A DNA stretch of 64,000 bases, from contig JARUPY010000292.1 in assembly GCA_029817715.1 (NCBI GenBank), forward strand, positions 3,489,001 through 3,553,000, read 5' to 3'. The notes under the pieces were generated by a model, which had not been told where the DNA came from, made no database searches, and saw nothing but the letters and a program-made list of their open reading frames with translations. Source of the DNA: Melastoma dodecandrum. Taxonomy: Eukaryota > Streptophyta > Magnoliopsida > Myrtales > Melastomataceae. How positions within the stretch are numbered: position 1 is the stretch's first letter; every line of letters starts with the position of its first letter. Shown in pieces: positions 62,360-64,000 of this stretch. Both the position numbers and the translations under genes were made by a program.

Positions 62360-62563
62360 TCAGCGGGCCGCGAGCGTCGAGGCCGCCGGGGTGGTGTGGC
62401 CGGAGGGGGTCGCGTCCGCGGGCTCGACCAGCGGCACCGTCGCGGCGGCGAGCGCGAGGGCGGTGAGGAACAGGCCGGTGGCGGCGGCGCCGGCCCGGGG
62501 GCGCGGCAGGCGGAGCACGGAGCGGCGTTGCGCCGGGCGGGGACTTCGATCGGTCCGGATCAT
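62360..62563 (-). CDS. Small membrane-anchored hypothetical protein, 67 aa
   Basis: A 67-residue protein with a basic N-terminus (MIRTDRSPRPAQRRSVLRLP), one hydrophobic helix (GLFLTALALAAATVPLV) and a Thr/Ala/Ser-rich tail that would be periplasmic. No family was recognised. GAGG stands about 8 bases before the ATG. The 252 bases between it and yidB show no gene. Confidence 0.45.
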   Translation of the reverse strand: MIRTDRSPRPAQRRSVLRLPRPRAGAAATGLFLTALALAAATVPLVEPADATPSGHTTPAASTLAAR

Positions 62564-62675
62564 GGCGGCCTCGTCGATTGGGGGTTGGGCATCGCGCCCT
62601 GCATGGGGACGAAACGCGGGCAGGCCGCGCACCGGTTCCCGCTGGGATCGATCCCGCCAGCGCGGACGGCGCCCT

Positions 62676-62945
62676 TCAGCCCCTCGTCGCGAGACGCCGC
62701 CCGAGCGCTCCCAGGATGCAGCCGGCGAGGTAGAGCGGCAGCAGCAGGGCTCCCGCGTCCAGCCAGAGGCCGGGCACCCCCGGCACGAGCCCGGCGATCG
62801 CCGCCGACGCCAGCAGGCCCGCCAGGACGAACAGGCCGAGGGGCACCGCGTAGCGGTCCGGCCAGCCGGCCAGTGCCCCGACCACGAGGCCGAGCGCACC
62901 CGCCCCGGCGAGACCCGGCCACAACCCGGCGAGCAGCACAATCAC
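62676..62945 (-). CDS. Small membrane protein, 89 aa
   Basis: An 89-residue protein with three hydrophobic helices (IVLLAGLWPGLAGAGALGLV, VPLGLFVLAGLLASAAIAG and LLLPLYLAGCILGALG). No family was recognised. The start is GTG at 62945 with GGGAGG about 11 bases upstream. It lies 85 bases after the OmpA-like gene on the same strand and could be part of the same transcript. Confidence 0.55.
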   Translation of the reverse strand: MIVLLAGLWPGLAGAGALGLVVGALAGWPDRYAVPLGLFVLAGLLASAAIAGLVPGVPGLWLDAGALLLPLYLAGCILGALGRRLATRG

Positions 62946-63030
62946 GGCCGTCCGGCCTCCCTGCGGGCGCGGACAAGGCGCGGGACTGGGCGCGGCCCGA
63001 CGGGCGGGCGCGCGATGGGGCGTGCGGCCC

Positions 63031-64000
63031 TCACGGCAGCAGCGCGATGGCGACCGGCCCGGCCGGAGCGTCCGGTCCCTGAGCGACTTGGTCGGGCCGG
63101 GCGCCGGCCTGGAGCAGGTACTCCACCACGGCCTGGGCGCGCAGCCGCGGCAGGTCCTGCGGCGGCTCGTCGGGCCCCTCGGCCGGCTTCTTCGCCGCCG
63201 AGCCTTTGGCGGCCGCCTCCTTCCGCGGCGGATCCTTCTTCGGTCCGTCCTTTTTCGGCGGGTCCGCCTTGTTCGCGTCCTTCTTGAACGCGTCTTTCTT
63301 GTGTGCGTCCTGACCGAGCGTCTGCGCCTTCGATCCGGACCCCTCCGAGGCGGCCGTCCCGGATGCCGCCTTGGCGGCCGCTGCGGATGGAACCGGCGGC
63401 GCCGTCAGCGTCCCGGGCGACGTGTCCGGCTTGGTGTCGCCGGCGACCCGGGCGGGCTCGGCGGGATGGGCGCCCTCCCCCGGGTCCGGTCCGGCGGCCG
63501 GCGTCGGGGTGGTCTTCGCCGCGGACGGCTTGGCGGCGTCGGCCGGCCCCGAGACCGCGAGGCGCAGGCGCGGACACGCCTTGGCGAGAGCCGCCAGGGC
63601 GTCGAGGGTCGGGTAGAAGGCCGGACCCGGCACGGCGCTGCCCGCCGGGAAGCGCAGATCCGCCCCCGCGGTGGCGGCGGCGAAATCGGCGCGGCAGGTC
63701 GCCGGGTCGCGCCGCTCCGCCGGCTGCCGGGCCGAGACCGACGCCCGCCCGGTCCAGCCGGGGGGCAGCACCTCGGCGAGCCGGTCGGGCGTGCGGGCCG
63801 CGACCTCCCGGTAGAGGCTCTCGCCGGTCAGGGTGAGGGCCCGATCCGAGACCGTCAGCTCACCGGTCGCGAGACCCGCCACCAGCGGCGCCGCGGCGGC
63901 GAGCGCGGCCCCGAGATCCGGCGGCGCGCCCTCGGCGAGGCGGGTCCGGTCGAGGATGGGTTCGCGGAACAGGCGCGGCTTCAGAACGTCGAGCAGGCGC
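63031..64000 (-). CDS. OmpA-like envelope protein, C-terminal part (N-terminus outside window)
   Basis: The frame is open on the minus strand from the window edge (63999) to the stop at 63031, so the N-terminus is missing. From the edge it reads DVLKPRLFREPILD, then a BON-like unit (TGELTVSDRALTLTGESLYR). Next come DLRFPAGSAVPGPAF and DALAALAKACPRLRLAVSG, the first half of an OmpA-type peptidoglycan-binding domain. A Lys/Ala/Pro-rich low-complexity insert of about 120 residues follows, and then LRAQAVVEYLLQAGARPDQV, the second half. It probably links outer membrane and peptidoglycan. Such a long insert inside the domain is unusual. Confidence 0.75.
   Translation of the reverse strand, partial: RLLDVLKPRLFREPILDRTRLAEGAPPDLGAALAAAAPLVAGLATGELTVSDRALTLTGESLYREVAARTPDRLAEVLPPGWTGRASVSARQPAERRDPATCRADFAAATAGADLRFPAGSAVPGPAFYPTLDALAALAKACPRLRLAVSGPADAAKPSAAKTTPTPAAGPDPGEGAHPAEPARVAGDTKPDTSPGTLTAPPVPSAAAAKAASGTAASEGSGSKAQTLGQDAHKKDAFKKDANKADPPKKDGPKKDPPRKEAAAKGSAAKKPAEGPDEPPQDLPRLRAQAVVEYLLQAGARPDQVAQGPDAPAGPVAIALLP

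Noticed and set aside
1..64000. CRISPR array, rRNA genes or complete prophage
   Set aside because: No spaced direct repeats of CRISPR type, no rRNA-like sequence, and no phage structural genes were seen; the tandem repeats present are short and contiguous.

Overview
The window is one high-GC (about 70%) bacterial chromosome segment, most likely from a Methylobacterium-type alphaproteobacterium (Hyphomicrobiales). This is inferred from the gene families and gene orders: lpxK beside a DUF2093 gene, an EipB/DUF1849 protein, an ECF sigma factor with a NrsF/DUF1109 anti-sigma factor, DUF1223, paired DUF1214/DUF1254-like proteins, metX-metW, hisC-tyrC, and a single Rsh protein next to rpoZ. No rRNA, tRNA or CRISPR array was recognised, and no species-level call is possible.

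Layout. 1-5.4 kb: peptidase/amidase genes (M81 family, cut by the window edge; M20; amidase) and a metallophosphoesterase. 5.4-10.6 kb: a VIT-type transporter, a lipid A/Kdo block (DUF374 acyltransferase, waaA, lpxK, DUF2093) and ribF. 10.8-14.9 kb: cheY-cheZ, a creatininase-type amidohydrolase, DUF1223, ECF sigma factor and anti-sigma factor. 15.2-22.7 kb: YcgN, a class A penicillin-binding protein, DUF1214/DUF1254-like membrane proteins, an adenylate cyclase with TPR tail and a lipoprotein. 23-29 kb: gshB, a hicAB toxin-antitoxin pair with a perfect palindromic candidate operator and an irregular hicA 3' end, a CPA1 antiporter, the decayed tail of an OprB-like porin, and a gamma-glutamyltransferase. 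29-40.3 kb: eipB, an ABC exporter, a helix-hairpin-helix protein, trpB, msrA, tyrC-hisC and metX-metW. 40.5-49.5 kb: a putative sulfotransferase beside cysC (PAPS maker), a catalase-family peroxidase, a soluble lytic transglycosylase, dapA, smpB, a peroxiredoxin and an NYN-domain protein. 49.8-62.1 kb: rsh-rpoZ, then the fatty-acid synthesis genes fabD-fabG and acpP-fabF. 62.3-64 kb: small membrane proteins and the C-terminus of an OmpA-type envelope protein.

The accessory part of the window is around the fab genes. Between fabG and acpP lies a roughly 2.2 kb insertion: a low-GC sterol-desaturase-type gene with IS5-like transposase remnants on both sides. Between fabF and yidB lies a second insertion of about 2.4 kb: a low-GC ATPase with OLD-type motifs and a possible TOPRIM-like tail, then a translationally coupled DUF4926-DUF6883 pair. 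That pair sits between two direct copies (271 bp each, about 95% identical) of the 3' end of yidB. Neither insertion interrupts a fab gene, which suggests a tolerated integration hotspot. The ATPase and the DUF pair are the best candidates here for an uncharacterised defence or conflict module.

Several short tandem repeats sit at or near start codons: a multiplied Shine-Dalgarno sequence before msrA, a GKSP repeat at the MetW N-terminus, and a KGTDG repeat in a small secreted protein. A palindromic dispersed repeat occurs after msrA, with a degenerate relative beside the porin remnant. All family assignments come from reading the translations by eye; no database search was run.
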